A stretch of 64,000 nt of DNA, from positions 18,585,904-18,649,903 of the forward strand of contig NW_024881295.1 in NCBI RefSeq assembly GCF_018691265.1, in the 5' to 3' direction. The position numbers were made by a program, and so were the translations under genes. The notes beneath the pieces are model-generated. The model searched no databases. It was not told the DNA's origin and saw only the letters and a list, made by a program, of their open reading frames with translations. The DNA comes from Tyto alba (Eukaryota; Chordata; Aves; Strigiformes; Tytonidae). Of this stretch, positions 35,501 through 47,500 are shown piece after piece; the first letter of the stretch is position 1; every line of letters begins with the position of its first letter.

Positions 35501-37499
35501 GGACTGCTTTATTAGTACTGGAATGATAAAGAAACACTTTCCCCTATAAGAAAAGAGGTGGGGGTACCCAAGGGCAGTGATGGGCCTGGATTATTTTTGC
35601 AGCTGGGTAAACGTCAGAGCAGTAGGGATTAACTGGGGGGGATGCCTGGGGGGACATTTTAAGGCTGTGTCTGGTGTTTACCTTGGGAGAAAATTTTTGC
35701 ATTTTTATCAGTATGCATTTATCTGGCTTTGTATCACTTCCCAGTGGTCAGGAGTACTCTGTGTGCAGGCTGCAGGACTGTGGGAGCGATCTAGTCATGA
35801 AGAGCCCTTCTCTTTGATGTGTGTCTTTGTCTTGGCTGTATAAAATGTGCTGTTTCTGCTGATACCTCTTGAAAGGCATCAGAATCTTCTCAGCCATTTT
35901 TTTGGGTAAATAAGGTCTTAAGTAATGCCCATTCTTCAGTTCTACAATGTTAGTAGCTCAGATGCAGAAATATAACTTAGATGTATATATGTATAACTGA
36001 GCTTCTGGAATAATCCTTTTTTCTGGGTGTGTGTGGGAAGTGGTGAACTCTGTGTGACTTTTATATCTATTGGCAAGTAGTTGGGACTGACATTTAGAAA
36101 AGACTTATTTTTTCTTTTAAACTGGTAACTCTACCATAGAATTTTAAGCACAGAATCCTAAAATGTCAATTTTTTTTCTATCCTCGTTTCTAAGGGGAAG
36201 AGAGGTGGCAGTGGAAGAGAGGATTTGGCAATTCAGCACAAAACTGCACCTTTGACTGCAGTCTTGGTTGATCCCACAGGCTAACCAAGTGTCAGACATG
36301 CGGTAGAGCTGAGAGAGTGACTGACTTCCTTGCTTGTTAGCTGACAATTTAGTGATGTTTCTGTGTCAGTGCGTTAATTTGAACATTCATAGCCCATTCC
36401 ACAGAGCGAATGTACAAAACTAAACATTATGATGGATTGATGTTTCCTTTTCACTTTCCCTTCTGTATTTTCCTCCCTTAATCTGATAGATGAGGCTTCT
36501 GTATTCCTTCAGGTGCAGAATGAGTTGGTCAAAGAGACTTGAGTTTACTGTTTAGTGTTATGGGTTTAGGGTTACGTACCTCTCCTTGGCTGAACAAGGA
36601 GCTGGATGGAGCTTTCAGTTCATCATGGATGGTCTTCAAAGAGATTTCAACTGATACTTCAGGACGAAAAGTCTGTAACAACCACAAAGTAGTCTTGTTT
36701 CTAGGCTTCAACTTCTTATGTGTACCATGTTTACATTTGTTTCTGCCTACCTGTATATATTAAATGTGTAAGGCTTGCCTTAGGAACGGTATAGGCCAAT
36801 AGATTCATGACGGTTTCTGTGAAAGAAAACAGGGGTGAATGGTTACAAATATATATTGCCCAACTGTGGATCTCTATACTAATGGTTCTGATTAAATGGA
36901 AAATATGCTGAAAAAGCTGTTTTCTGCAGTCATATCAACACCTACTTTTATTAAAAATTTGTTGATAAGACAGGGTATTCTTCATAGAAATGATACTACC
37001 AGGTTATGGCTTTGTCTTATTTTCTGTTAATTAAACCTGTGTTTTAGACTAGTTTATAGTGAAGCTTGAAACTTTAGTCCCATCCTTACAACTTGTCTGT
37101 ATGCATCAAGCTGCTAATAGAAACCTAAAATGTAATTGTTCTTCCAAATGGTTTAGATTAAAGTATCAGTGGGCAGTATGAAGACCACTAATACCGGAAG
37201 CATGAATTAAATGCAAATTCATACTGGTTTTATTTCTATTATTATAGTAGGCTTTGCTAAAGACCTGTTAGAAGGCAATTCTTCTAATTTCAGGCTTGTT
37301 AGTGTTTCAACATTGTTTACTGCATTGTCTGGATTTTTTTCTGCTTCTTAAAAGGTGAGAGTTCACCTACTCAATGTCAACTTGTCATTCTTTGAAAATA
37401 CAAAATACAGTTGTAGCTTGAAAGGACTCAAAGAAAAAGAATGTGGATTGTTTGTGTGTGTGTGATTATGGTTATGGGTTTGGTTTTGTTTGGTTGTTT
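32546..37499. other. Intronic sequence with no recognised exon
   Basis: AT-rich non-coding DNA. A short direct repeat of TTTTGGCTATAATT occurs twice within about 35 bp near 33658-33690. An acceptor-donor junction-like word (ATTACAG|GTGAAA) sits at 35386/35387. No ORF here is longer than 100 codons. Confidence 0.55.
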
Positions 37500-37548
37500 G
37501 TTTTTTTTTTTCTTTGCTTCTCCCCCCCCCCTTTTTTTTTTTCTTCAG
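37500..37548 (+). repeat. 48-bp pure polypyrimidine tract ending in CAG
   Basis: Apart from a single G, this is a run of T's, a C10-11 block and more T's with roughly mirror symmetry, ending TTCTTCAG. It looks like a very strong intronic acceptor and also like a triplex-prone mirror repeat. A GT/GTTT-rich stretch lies directly upstream (37450-37500). Confidence 0.8.
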
Positions 37549-40454
37549 TTGTAGCTGTATCTCAAGGCTCAGGAGCTAGAATTAAAGCACCTGTATGGGC
37601 GCAAAAATGCGCCCACAAAATCAGATATGCTGTGACTGTTAACAGAACTAGGCTTAACAGAAAACAATAATTTTCCGGTCTTAGACCTTGTGCCACTTGT
37701 CTCTCTTTCATCTGAGGAAGTTGTCTAGCATGTCCTTTTTCAAATTTGTAATGCCCTGTATCTGTCCTTTAAAACTGTCTCTAATGATCATGTAAGACAT
37801 GCTTCTTATTTAGTTGAAAATCACAGATAATTGCTGATGCATGTGTGTTATCTGTCCTTTTTTCCTGCTATGTCACTTTATTCTCTTAATTTATTGTTCT
37901 TCAGTGGCTCTGTCCTCTTTTTTCCAATTACTGGGCTTTTCTCTCTCAAGTGTTTGGAGTAAATTTCTGGAAAACTGCATCATGCACAGCTGTCTAGACT
38001 TTCCAAAATACTTGGCTTGTATTCAGAGACTACTTTAGTGGCAAATAAATTTATAGGATTATTTTAGAAGAGAAGACACTTACTAACTAGCTATTCTTAC
38101 ATACGTAAAGGCATATTTAGAATTTTGCATTTGGCTTCATGAGTTATAATAGAAATTAGTTCACTAAGGCAAGAAACTGGGGTGGCAAATCACATGGCTT
38201 CTCTTGTTGGATTTTTATTTTTTTTGGAGGGGGTAGTTAACTGCTGGATAACACCTTTAATTTTTTTGTTAAACTGGAAATCTGTGCTGCGATGATAATC
38301 CATCAGAAAATGAACTGTCATCTTTCAATGTTATGAGAGGTTACCGCTGTGAATTTTCTTGGTAAGGCAGCACTTCAGTACAACTACACTCTGTCACACA
38401 TGAATATTTAAATCTGTCATTGAAAAATAAAATAAAATTTCATGATGATTAAGTATTATTTTTGCTTTAACAGGTGATACCTTGTAAAATGAATTCACTG
38501 TGAGCATTTGGGAGAGACATTCTGTACACCTCTCTGAGGAATCTCGTCATCTTCCCTGTCTTTTCATGGAGCGTTTCTTTGGAGCAGTGCTGATGCTGTT
38601 TGATGAACACTATGTCTAACACATCAGCAATCAGTTCTGACAAATGCTGTCTGGTCATTTCGCTTTGCTCCCCAATGCCCCCATGTATCTCTCTGCTAGT
38701 TCTTGCTTTGGACTCTGAAGCCCCCGGAGTAGGGGTCTACCTTTGTGCTCCAAGGAGCACCCAGCCCTGTTGGATCCCAGGCTTTGACTAAAAGACTAGA
38801 AGGTGCGACTGCCATGCAAGCGATTCATAATAGAGACAAAAGTCTTGGAGTCACTAAAGCCAAAGGCAAACTTCCCTTTGACTTAAGCCAGACCGAGATT
38901 TCATTCCCAGTATCCAAGTGACCAGTTTGTGCTTTTGTCTTTAATAGTGTTACATACTGTTTTGAAAATTTGGCTTTATCTTGCTGACTTTCAGCCACCC
39001 AGATGTTAATCGTGTAGCCTTTGGGGCTCCCTCTTTACCTAATAGAGGGAGAGGGACGGACAGACAGACAGACAGTCAGATTGCAAGAGGTCACTTCTAA
39101 AAGTGACTCCACTGAGAGGAGCTATTGGCATGTTTAGGTTGGACAACAAACTTTTAGATGACTTGATGTTAAGGAAGATAAATCCCATCCAAAGTGCTTA
39201 CAGCTGTACCATTCAGATTTGCTCTTGGCTTGGATGAACAAATTCACGGAGTTTAAGAGTAAAAAAGCACTTATGGGTTTCATAGTCTCACCTTGTGAGT
39301 AAGAGCTGGAATATAACTCCTGTATTAGCTCTGTGCAGAATCCCACAGCTTGCATTTGTCTTGTGGGCACCTTCTGAAAAGGCATCTGGTCAGAATGTAA
39401 AGACACCAAAAGGCAGACTCAACCATTTCCTTGGCAGTTAATTTTAGTAGTTAACTTCATCTGTGATTTAAGAAGTCCTTACCAAATCTCAGACTTCAGT
39501 GTACTTGGTTTTAAATTTCAATTGGAAGTTCTTTTTATGCTTTTTTTTTTTTTTCTGCTTGAAGAAAAAGTGCTATGGACATAGAAATTTCTGCTTGAGG
39601 TGATTTATTTATTTATTTTAAACCTGTCATAGTCAAATCACCCAGCCATCGCCTTTCATCTGCTAGACAGAGTGAGCTCCTTACCCTCAATGCTGAATTT
39701 TCGTATAACCCTGAGACAGTATTGTAATTCTCAGCATCATCTCTGAATTTTCAGTGTCCTCTAAAAGAAACAAGTTATTGGAACTCTCGCTTAATCCTGC
39801 ATCCGTGTAGTTAATACCTTACTTGGTGAGAAAAAATGTATTCTTGTTCCCTAATTCTTTTCTATATATCTGAGGATTGTGTTTGCTCTTTTCTGACATA
39901 GAAGCATGTTGAGATTTGTGATACTTGATCATTCTCTAATATGTCTCATTTCTCTTCAGAGTTTTTGTAGCTGCCAACATTATTTGTAAAAATACTGAGT
40001 AGTGCCAGACCTGAGACTTTGTTAATTAGAAAGTCTCTGCAGTCTCTACTCTTTAATAGAAAATGGTGACAGAAGTTTAATGAAAAAGCATATTTGATCC
40101 TGTGTTTTATCTCTTGTATACTATATCATCTGCCTGCAGTTATTCAATTTTATCTGAATAATACTGTAAAATTAAGGAAATATGAAGATACTGACAGCTA
40201 ATTTCTAGCATTTTTAAATTGCTCTTCAAAAGAATGAATTATGAAAAAATTAACCACTTTATATCTTTGAGATATAACGGGATGAGTCTGGTAGTAAAAC
40301 CTTTCAAACGGCAGCATGAAAAAATACTGATTCATATCTTCATTCTTCTTTATTGCATAGCTGCAGATAATGATTTTTAGATTTTTCAGTTTTGTGAAAA
40401 TGCTGGGTGTTGTAGAGAATTCCAAGGTTGCAGAGCTGCTTTTATAAAGTTACA
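37549..40454. other. Intronic sequence with no recognised exon
   Basis: Non-coding stretch containing a GACA microsatellite at 39055-39078, a TTTA cluster at about 39604-39620 and a junction-like TTTAACAG|GTGATA at 38473/38474. I recognise no gene. Confidence 0.55.
39055..39078 (+). repeat. (GACA)n microsatellite
   Basis: Six imperfect tetranucleotide units (GACG, GACA x4, GTCA). Short GACA/GATA arrays are scattered in vertebrate genomes. Confidence 0.85.
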
Positions 40455-40542
40455 CAATAAATTAAAAAACAAAAACAAACAAACAAACAAAAAAACCCAA
40501 AACCCAAACAAAACAAAATACCAGCAAAAAAACCACCAAACC
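40455..40542 (+). repeat. A-rich low-complexity tract (CAAA/ACCC units)
   Basis: About 88 bp of A-rich sequence made of CAAA, AAAAACC and ACCCAAA words. It may be the decayed tail of an old retroelement, but no body was recognised upstream. Confidence 0.85.
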
Positions 40543-41369
40543 AGCAGTATATTTATCTTTACAATAATATTGCTAAAAGTACAGTAAGCTGCTTAACTAT
40601 GCTAAGAGGGGAACAGCTTTTTGGGTACTAATGTACTACTGAACCAAATCTGCTTTAAGATGGGGGTGGTGGTGTGTGTGTGTGTTCATGGGATGTATTT
40701 GGATGTCAATCCAAAACATTAATCAGGAGTTAACTCGGACCCTTTGGAAAGAAGAATTCTATTTTGTGAATACTATAGCTTAAATCAGAACAAATCTGAG
40801 ATCTCTTAGCAATTATTTTGGAGGAAAAAAAAATGCATAGTAGCAAGACTTGCATTATCTTTGCACTGAAATCCGTCGGCATGGAGCCTCAGCATCTGGA
40901 TATTAGCATCTTAGGGAGGTGCAGCACAGCCTTTGCCCTCAGTTAAGGACCTTGATCTGACCAACCCTGGGTACTTCACGTTTACAGCTGGGTTAACTGG
41001 GGTGATCTGGATGCTACCAGATTCTGAGTGGAGGACACTTGTCAATGTTACTGCTAGGTAATAACCTGCCATTATACCTTTACTGAGCCTGCCCTGGAGT
41101 AAAGCCTCAGGGCCTTTTCTCCAGTTAGGTATCACTTGGTAAAACAAAAAAATGTGGTAGTGAACAGGTGGTGGAAATACACCCTTTTGCTGGTGAAGAT
41201 GATGGCGTGGGAGTGGCACCTCACGTGGCAGCAGATGCTTCAGAAGCTCCTCCTGCCAGCTGATGGGGGTCCTTGCATCAGCAGGAGGTCACAAGCCTCC
41301 TCTGCACGTTAGCTTATCTCCTTATCACCCCTACCCTTTTCTGCTTGGGAAGGTGTATGTTATCACCGC
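40543..41369. other. Intronic sequence with no recognised exon
   Basis: Contains a short GT-rich patch at about 40664-40686 and otherwise unremarkable sequence. A 102-codon minus-strand ORF at 40911-41219 is not recognisable. Confidence 0.5.
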
Positions 41370-41500
41370 TGTCTATCATTTGTGTTGTATGACCCGTGTG
41401 AATCTTGGCACTGGAGTAGCACCTTGCTGATCTAAACGCTGTGCAGGTACAGAAACAGGAGATTACTTTTGTCTCTGAAAGCTTGCAGTTCTTCAGGGTA
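41370..41500 (+). mobile_element. Ancient amniote interspersed-repeat relic
   Basis: The block 'ctgatctaaacgctgtgcag' followed by 'gtacagaaacaggagattac' and 'ctgaaagcttgcagttct' parallels a widely dispersed amniote motif that reads like 'ccattgtgctaggcgctgta', 'caaacacagaa' and 'ccaaagagcttacaatct'. I recall that motif from turtle and bird genomes but cannot name its family with certainty. It is strongly diverged and its boundaries are approximate. Confidence 0.45.
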
Positions 41501-44500
41501 TGAGCTGATCGTGAAAACTCTTAATGTAATTAGCCTCAGGGGGTTTTGTATGAAAACATTTAAATTTTGTTGAGATACTTTTTGCAATATCAGAGAAACT
41601 GAAGTCTGAGAAATCTCTCATTTAAAAGATAAAAAAGCTGTTTATTTGGAAACAAATTCAAATATACATTTGACTTTAGTAAGAGAATAAATGTATTTGT
41701 ACAGGCAAGCACACAGGTGTTAGGTTTGGGATTTTGCTGAAAAAGCTTTTTCATTTATTCAAACCAATATTTTAGTTAAAATTTTACTATTTACCCCTCA
41801 CCACCATCATTTAGCTCTAGTCATATAATTTGCTCTCAAGAAGTGAATGTAGGACTCTGGGACAATCACATTTTCTTACAAGTCATCAGAAAGAAGTTTT
41901 TTTCTTATCACAGGAACTTCAAAGTGTCTTTTCTGTTTGAAGAAATCTTGTATAGAGGGAGGTATGGTTTTGCGGTATCTACTTTGATATGCATATAGAA
42001 AGGAAGGGAAAACTTTAAAATGAAAAGTGCTGTGCAGTCTGGTGCAGGAGGAAGAAAGATGGGGAAAATCTTCTGCAAGTTTAGAAAGACAGTTCTAGGA
42101 TAAAATGCTTGTGGCCATCACTAGCCAAGGCATAAGTGTGGTTAGGGAAATGGACAACAAACTTGCTCAGGCTTCAGGGAATTCCCACTTGGATATGCTG
42201 AAGGCATGACAACTCCATTGTGCTTTCTGTCAAGAGACTGCACAGGAGGAAGGAAAGAATAGTGCGGCCGAGGTCCACTATTTGGCTCAAGGGGAATTTG
42301 CCTGTAAGGGGTTTGGGATGGAAAAATTAATTGGAAAGTGCTAAGAGTCCTTTGGGAAGGTGTTTTCTAAGTGACTATTTGCATGGGAGCAATTGTTTCC
42401 CTGCCTGAGTTGCAGAATGGAGTGGAAGCAGAAAAAAATCTGTATAGTTTATGAACCCGTGATTGTTATTTATCACTTTGAATGCTAGTAGTTATATACT
42501 GGGATAGCTCAGGGCAGGAGTCTGGCTGGCAGCTGGCTAAGTGTTGTCACATTGGATCTTTTATTTGCAAGGAAATGTGCTAAATGTAATGGTCTGTGGT
42601 GTCCTACCCATCCAGTGGGATCTATAATCTACTAACACTGAGTGCTGTTGGTGGATATAGGTATTGCTACCACTGTGCATCAAGCAGTGAATGGTAAGAT
42701 GTGCATTCTCCCTGAAGCTCAACCTGCCTTCATTAAGCACGTCTGACTAGGCTCTGGAGTGGCTAACTTTGTTGTTAGAATGATGTATTGAATTCCAATA
42801 TCACCATTTTTGATTTTTTTTTTTTTTTTTTTTTCCGAATGGCAATCACTGAAGATGTTACCCACTCTTTCCCACTGTGCAGTTTAAATGTTTTTGTTTG
42901 GAATTCTTTTTTAACTTGAGTGATGCCTTTGTTGCTAACAGTTAAATTTTACTAAATGTAGATTTTTTTTTTTTTTTATTGCAAAAATGTTTCACAAAAT
43001 TCACTGAGTGTAAATGTCAGAGTAATCTGGGTTTGATCTGCATAAATGTTCGCTACATTTCACCTCTATCACAAGGTGATTGACTGCACAGGTAGGATGC
43101 ACATCATCCCAGACTCCTGCAGAACAACTAATCTTTTCTTTACCAAAAAACGACAACAGAACACCACACAAACCCAAAACAACTCTTCTCAGCAGTTGAG
43201 TAAACTTAAAACATGCCGTCTTCGTGGTCCAGAAGACTAGCAGAGAGTAGGGAACAACGGCTACACAGAAAAAGATCTCTGAAGACTTATTTAGAGGTGC
43301 CAAAGTGGAGGGAGCTTGTATGAGCTTTTTGTAAAGGTTTTCCTCTCTTGAGCACAAACTGTTTCTCCCATGTCCAGGAGCAAATGACAGATTGGCACCT
43401 TAAAGACATAATGCTGCTGAATGCCATGGCTGCTACTGAAAGACCCAGCTGTGCAAGGTGCGGTGCCCCTTCTGAATCTGACTTGTTTTGATTACAGTGA
43501 CAATTCGCCTATGGTACGGGCCCTGTGATGCTCCTGTAAAGTGTCATTATCAATTGTGTGGCCCGCCTTTTTCCTTCTTGGAAGTGTTAGCTATAAAGGC
43601 ATATTCTTATTTTTGATGGTGTTGGCAGCCTCCTCTCTGGTGCAGCTTAAGCTCCCTACTCAAGACAACAAAAACTGGCAGAAAACTGGCATTCTGAACA
43701 GGCTAGAGGCTCCGTGGGTAAGACCATGGCGGCCAGTCCATCCACTCGACCTTGCTCTGATGGCCAGCTCGCTGGGTTACTACTCTTAGGCTGCACTAAG
43801 TTATGTTAAGGTTTGACTTGAATGGAGGATGAAGAAGCGAAAAAAGTTGGCTTTCACGTGCCTTCTCTTTAAGGTCCTGTTCCCAATAATGATGAGTGGG
43901 TAGAGCAGCCAGGGCCCAGCAGGACTTCAGGGGCACAAAGCGAACAGCCCAGGCTGTGTGGAGATGTTTGGCTGACCAAGTGCAAAGGGGAAATAGGCAC
44001 CTGGAGTTAGAGCTGTGGACATTTTCGTGGTTGAGAAATGTTCTTCTCCAGGTCTTTTTGAGTAAAAGAAGTGCTTGGTTATATTTTGCAAGCATAATTA
44101 TTGTTAATAATGGCATTAATGTTTTAGTTATTGCCTCAGAAATGTCAGTCCTGCAGCCAGGATTGTAATAGATTGTTTATAATTTGGGAGAAGCAGCTGA
44201 CTGAGTCTTCATACCTGAATCTCTAGATCATTAGTGCTGCTCAAGGTAAAGGATAGCTAAAATACGCTGCGTCTGCAAGCAGTAATTAATTTTTTTCCGG
44301 CAGTTTTTGGATACTTTCTTTTTCCATTCAATGTGCAGACATTGATTTTCTGCATTTACTGTCCCATCAGTTCAAAGATGGAAGTCAGGGAGAGACAGGT
44401 GACAATGAAAAATATTTTATTATTACTTCATAACGCAAGTCTAATTATTTTTTCATGTATGGAAAGGTATGTTGCTTATTAAATGATCCAATACGCTGTT

Positions 44501-47500
44501 AAGTACAGGTTTCCATTATCATGGCTGATGTTACTAATACTTGTTAAACAAAGCTACTGTGAGCTAAATTTTGCTACCCTGCTGTGACAAAATGCGTTCA
44601 GTAGCATTGCCAAAATGTCCACATTGACCTGCAAGCTGTTGTGGTAAGTTCTGTTGGGACTATTTATCTGCTCAAAGGTAGGCTTTTATTTAAATCAGTG
44701 ATGAACATACTTGAGGCAGAATATAAACAGCTGTGGAAATGGAGTATTAAAGCAACTGCGTGAAGAAGTGTATACTATAAATTATTAAAAAGAGACTGCA
44801 GAGCAAGTGGAGACTTTCCTACTGTGCAATGATGAATCGCCAAAGGGATCATGCATAGGTGTGGTGGTGGTGGCGGGATCTCTATTAGCAAGTTAGTACA
44901 TAGCTCCAGACCTTCCTCCTTCAGGCTTCGGACAAAACTAACTTTTTTAGCCCATGAGGACTGTGTGCTGTTGTTCATCACCATTCGGGTGGGTGTCTCG
45001 GTCAATATTAGAAAAGACTCTGCTCTGTGAAGCTGGGCAGTGACTTTGTTTTGAATGGTGGTGTGAATCGAGTCAAATGGAAAATAACAGAACTAAGGGA
45101 TGAATGCTTTAACTACTTTATAGTTTTTTCCTTAATCAAGGCAGATCATAAAGATGTTAATTTTCTTTTTTGGTGATACTGTACCATTCCTATGCTGGAA
45201 GTCCTCATGCATCTGTGCAGAGGAAATGGCTTGTAATGTGTACATCTCCAGCCAGACACTGGCTTAATGGGGTATAACGGGAGTCTGAGTGATTCAGATT
45301 TGTTGTGGAAAAGGCAGAATCTGTAACAGCTGTTCTTTGACATATAGCTTCTCCTTCCAACAAGATATGAAAGAAATGAAGACAGTATTCAGAACTATAA
45401 CCCCCACCAGTTAAATCCTATTTCCTATTATAGTTTATTCTACACTGAGCACCTTTGAAAGTGTGGATGCTTTATTTTTCCAGCTAAGGTGAACAGGACA
45501 ATTTCTCTTCGATCAGACTGTGCGGTTTTAGTTAACCAGTGGGGTGATAATTGCTCTGCCTGCAGAAATCCCTCTCCTGAAGGGTGGAACATGACACCCT
45601 CAGCAGTCCTGCCCCTGGCTGAGGGCAGAGGGATTTGATCTCCCTTTCAGATGAATGGTTCGCTGTGCTTCCAGCGCAGGAGCTGGGTGAACTCTCTGGT
45701 TCTGCCCAGCTTCGTGTTTGCCTGGGGTAGACCGTAATAGCTCTGATCGTGCTTGTGTGTTGGGGAGGAGGTGGCTTTTCACCCTGGCAGCGTTGGTGCA
45801 CACCTCACAGTGCTTGCCTCAAATCCCTACCTGGGCACGGTGTGATATTTGCCAGACTCTCGGGACCTGCGTTGCTCTTCTGCTGGTGACACCTCTCAGC
45901 TCAGAGCTCCTGCTTCCCCAGTGCTCCTCTGAAAGGTTGTTCCCTCCACCAGGAAGTCAGATATACAGTTTGCATGGCTGTGCTTTCAGGGAGAGTCTGC
46001 AGAAAGATCTGTTTTCACAGACGCTTCTCAGGAAGGTGTTTTCTGAGCTGGGTTAAGACATGGCTCTCTGAACAGCCAAGGCAGTGCTGGTAGTGGTAAA
46101 GAGGTGGACTGGAGGGGCACAGCTGCAGGCTCCTATCCACTTTTTCATTTGCTCCCCGGGACTGTTTCTTGCTCCCTAAGACTGTTGCTCACTCCCACTT
46201 CAGCAGGAGGAGCCCAGCCTGCCTGGGTGAGCTCCACGCTTGCTCCATCTCCTCTGTGGAAGTGTACCCATTTCTGTCTGTGGCTGTGTAAATGGTACTG
46301 GGGGGATAAATCAGAAGGAAAGCCTGAATTCATGGGAGATGGGAACAGACCTGCTTACAGCTCTTAATGAAGCTGCAGACCGTTGTGCTGATGTCTGACC
46401 TAATGGTTTTGTGTATCTGCGTGGGGCTACAGAAATGGAGGAAGGTAAAGCAATCATGGCAGCCTCCCCTGTCTGTGGGTTTTCTATTTCTGTATTTCCT
46501 GGATCATTACCTAGCCCTGCCTGGATCTCTTTGCTCCTCATCCAAACAGCTGATTTCCTGAAAACGGTTCCTGTTTGATTCCAGCCACTTCCAGCTCTCT
46601 TGCTTGGACGTTTCTGGAATGGAGCCCTACCCCCAGCAAGCATTTAAGGATTAACCAAAGTGGTGGTGGCTTCCTGCCGGCGCTGGAGCCCTGAGAGGTG
46701 ACTCCTCACTTCCTGCAGCTTCAGCAAGGTTTTGCTTATTTCTGCCAGACAAAAGGCTGGCTCCATAAGGGTGCAAACCAGTTCCAAGTCTCTAGTCTGG
46801 AATAGCGCAGTTACTCCATTCCCGTTATGCCAGTTGAGAGTGGTTACAGGATTGCATGCAGAAATAAGGCAGCTTCTGTCTCATAGCAACAGCTTGTTCC
46901 ATGAAGTGCAGCCTCGCGTTTCTTTTACAGACTGGATTTATGGAAGGGAGGAGAATTCAGTGATAACCTCCTTTGTTTCTAGCATTGACGAAGAGTATTC
47001 ATGTATCCAGTTAGTTAAGATATTTAGGAACAATCTGGTGAGTGAACTGTTTAAAGGAGGATGATTAATGTATGCAAACACCATTGTCCAGTTGAAATTT
47101 GTTTACCTCACTGAAATGTCAATATTATTATCTGCTATTCTATTGAAGTGTTAGTATTTCCGTCTTCAGACAATGCAGCATTGCTAGAATACCAATGAGG
47201 CAAATGCAGTGAGGAAGCAGAGGACTTCTGAAGCTTATAACAACTCCTTATGTAAATCCGTGTGCAAAATTCACTTCATATCTGTTATTTTGGGAAATAA
47301 TAAATGAGGTTTTGGTGCATGTGTCTCAAAATACATGTTTTTTCTCTTCACTATTTCAAGTGTCTTTATCAACATAAGCAGGAATAAAAAACACTATGGA
47401 ACGTGAAAATAGTTCTTATGTAGTAGATACTAGCATTTGATTTACGATCTACAGGTTGGAAAAGAATCTGTTTAAAATTATGGACCAGTAGTTAGTGTTT

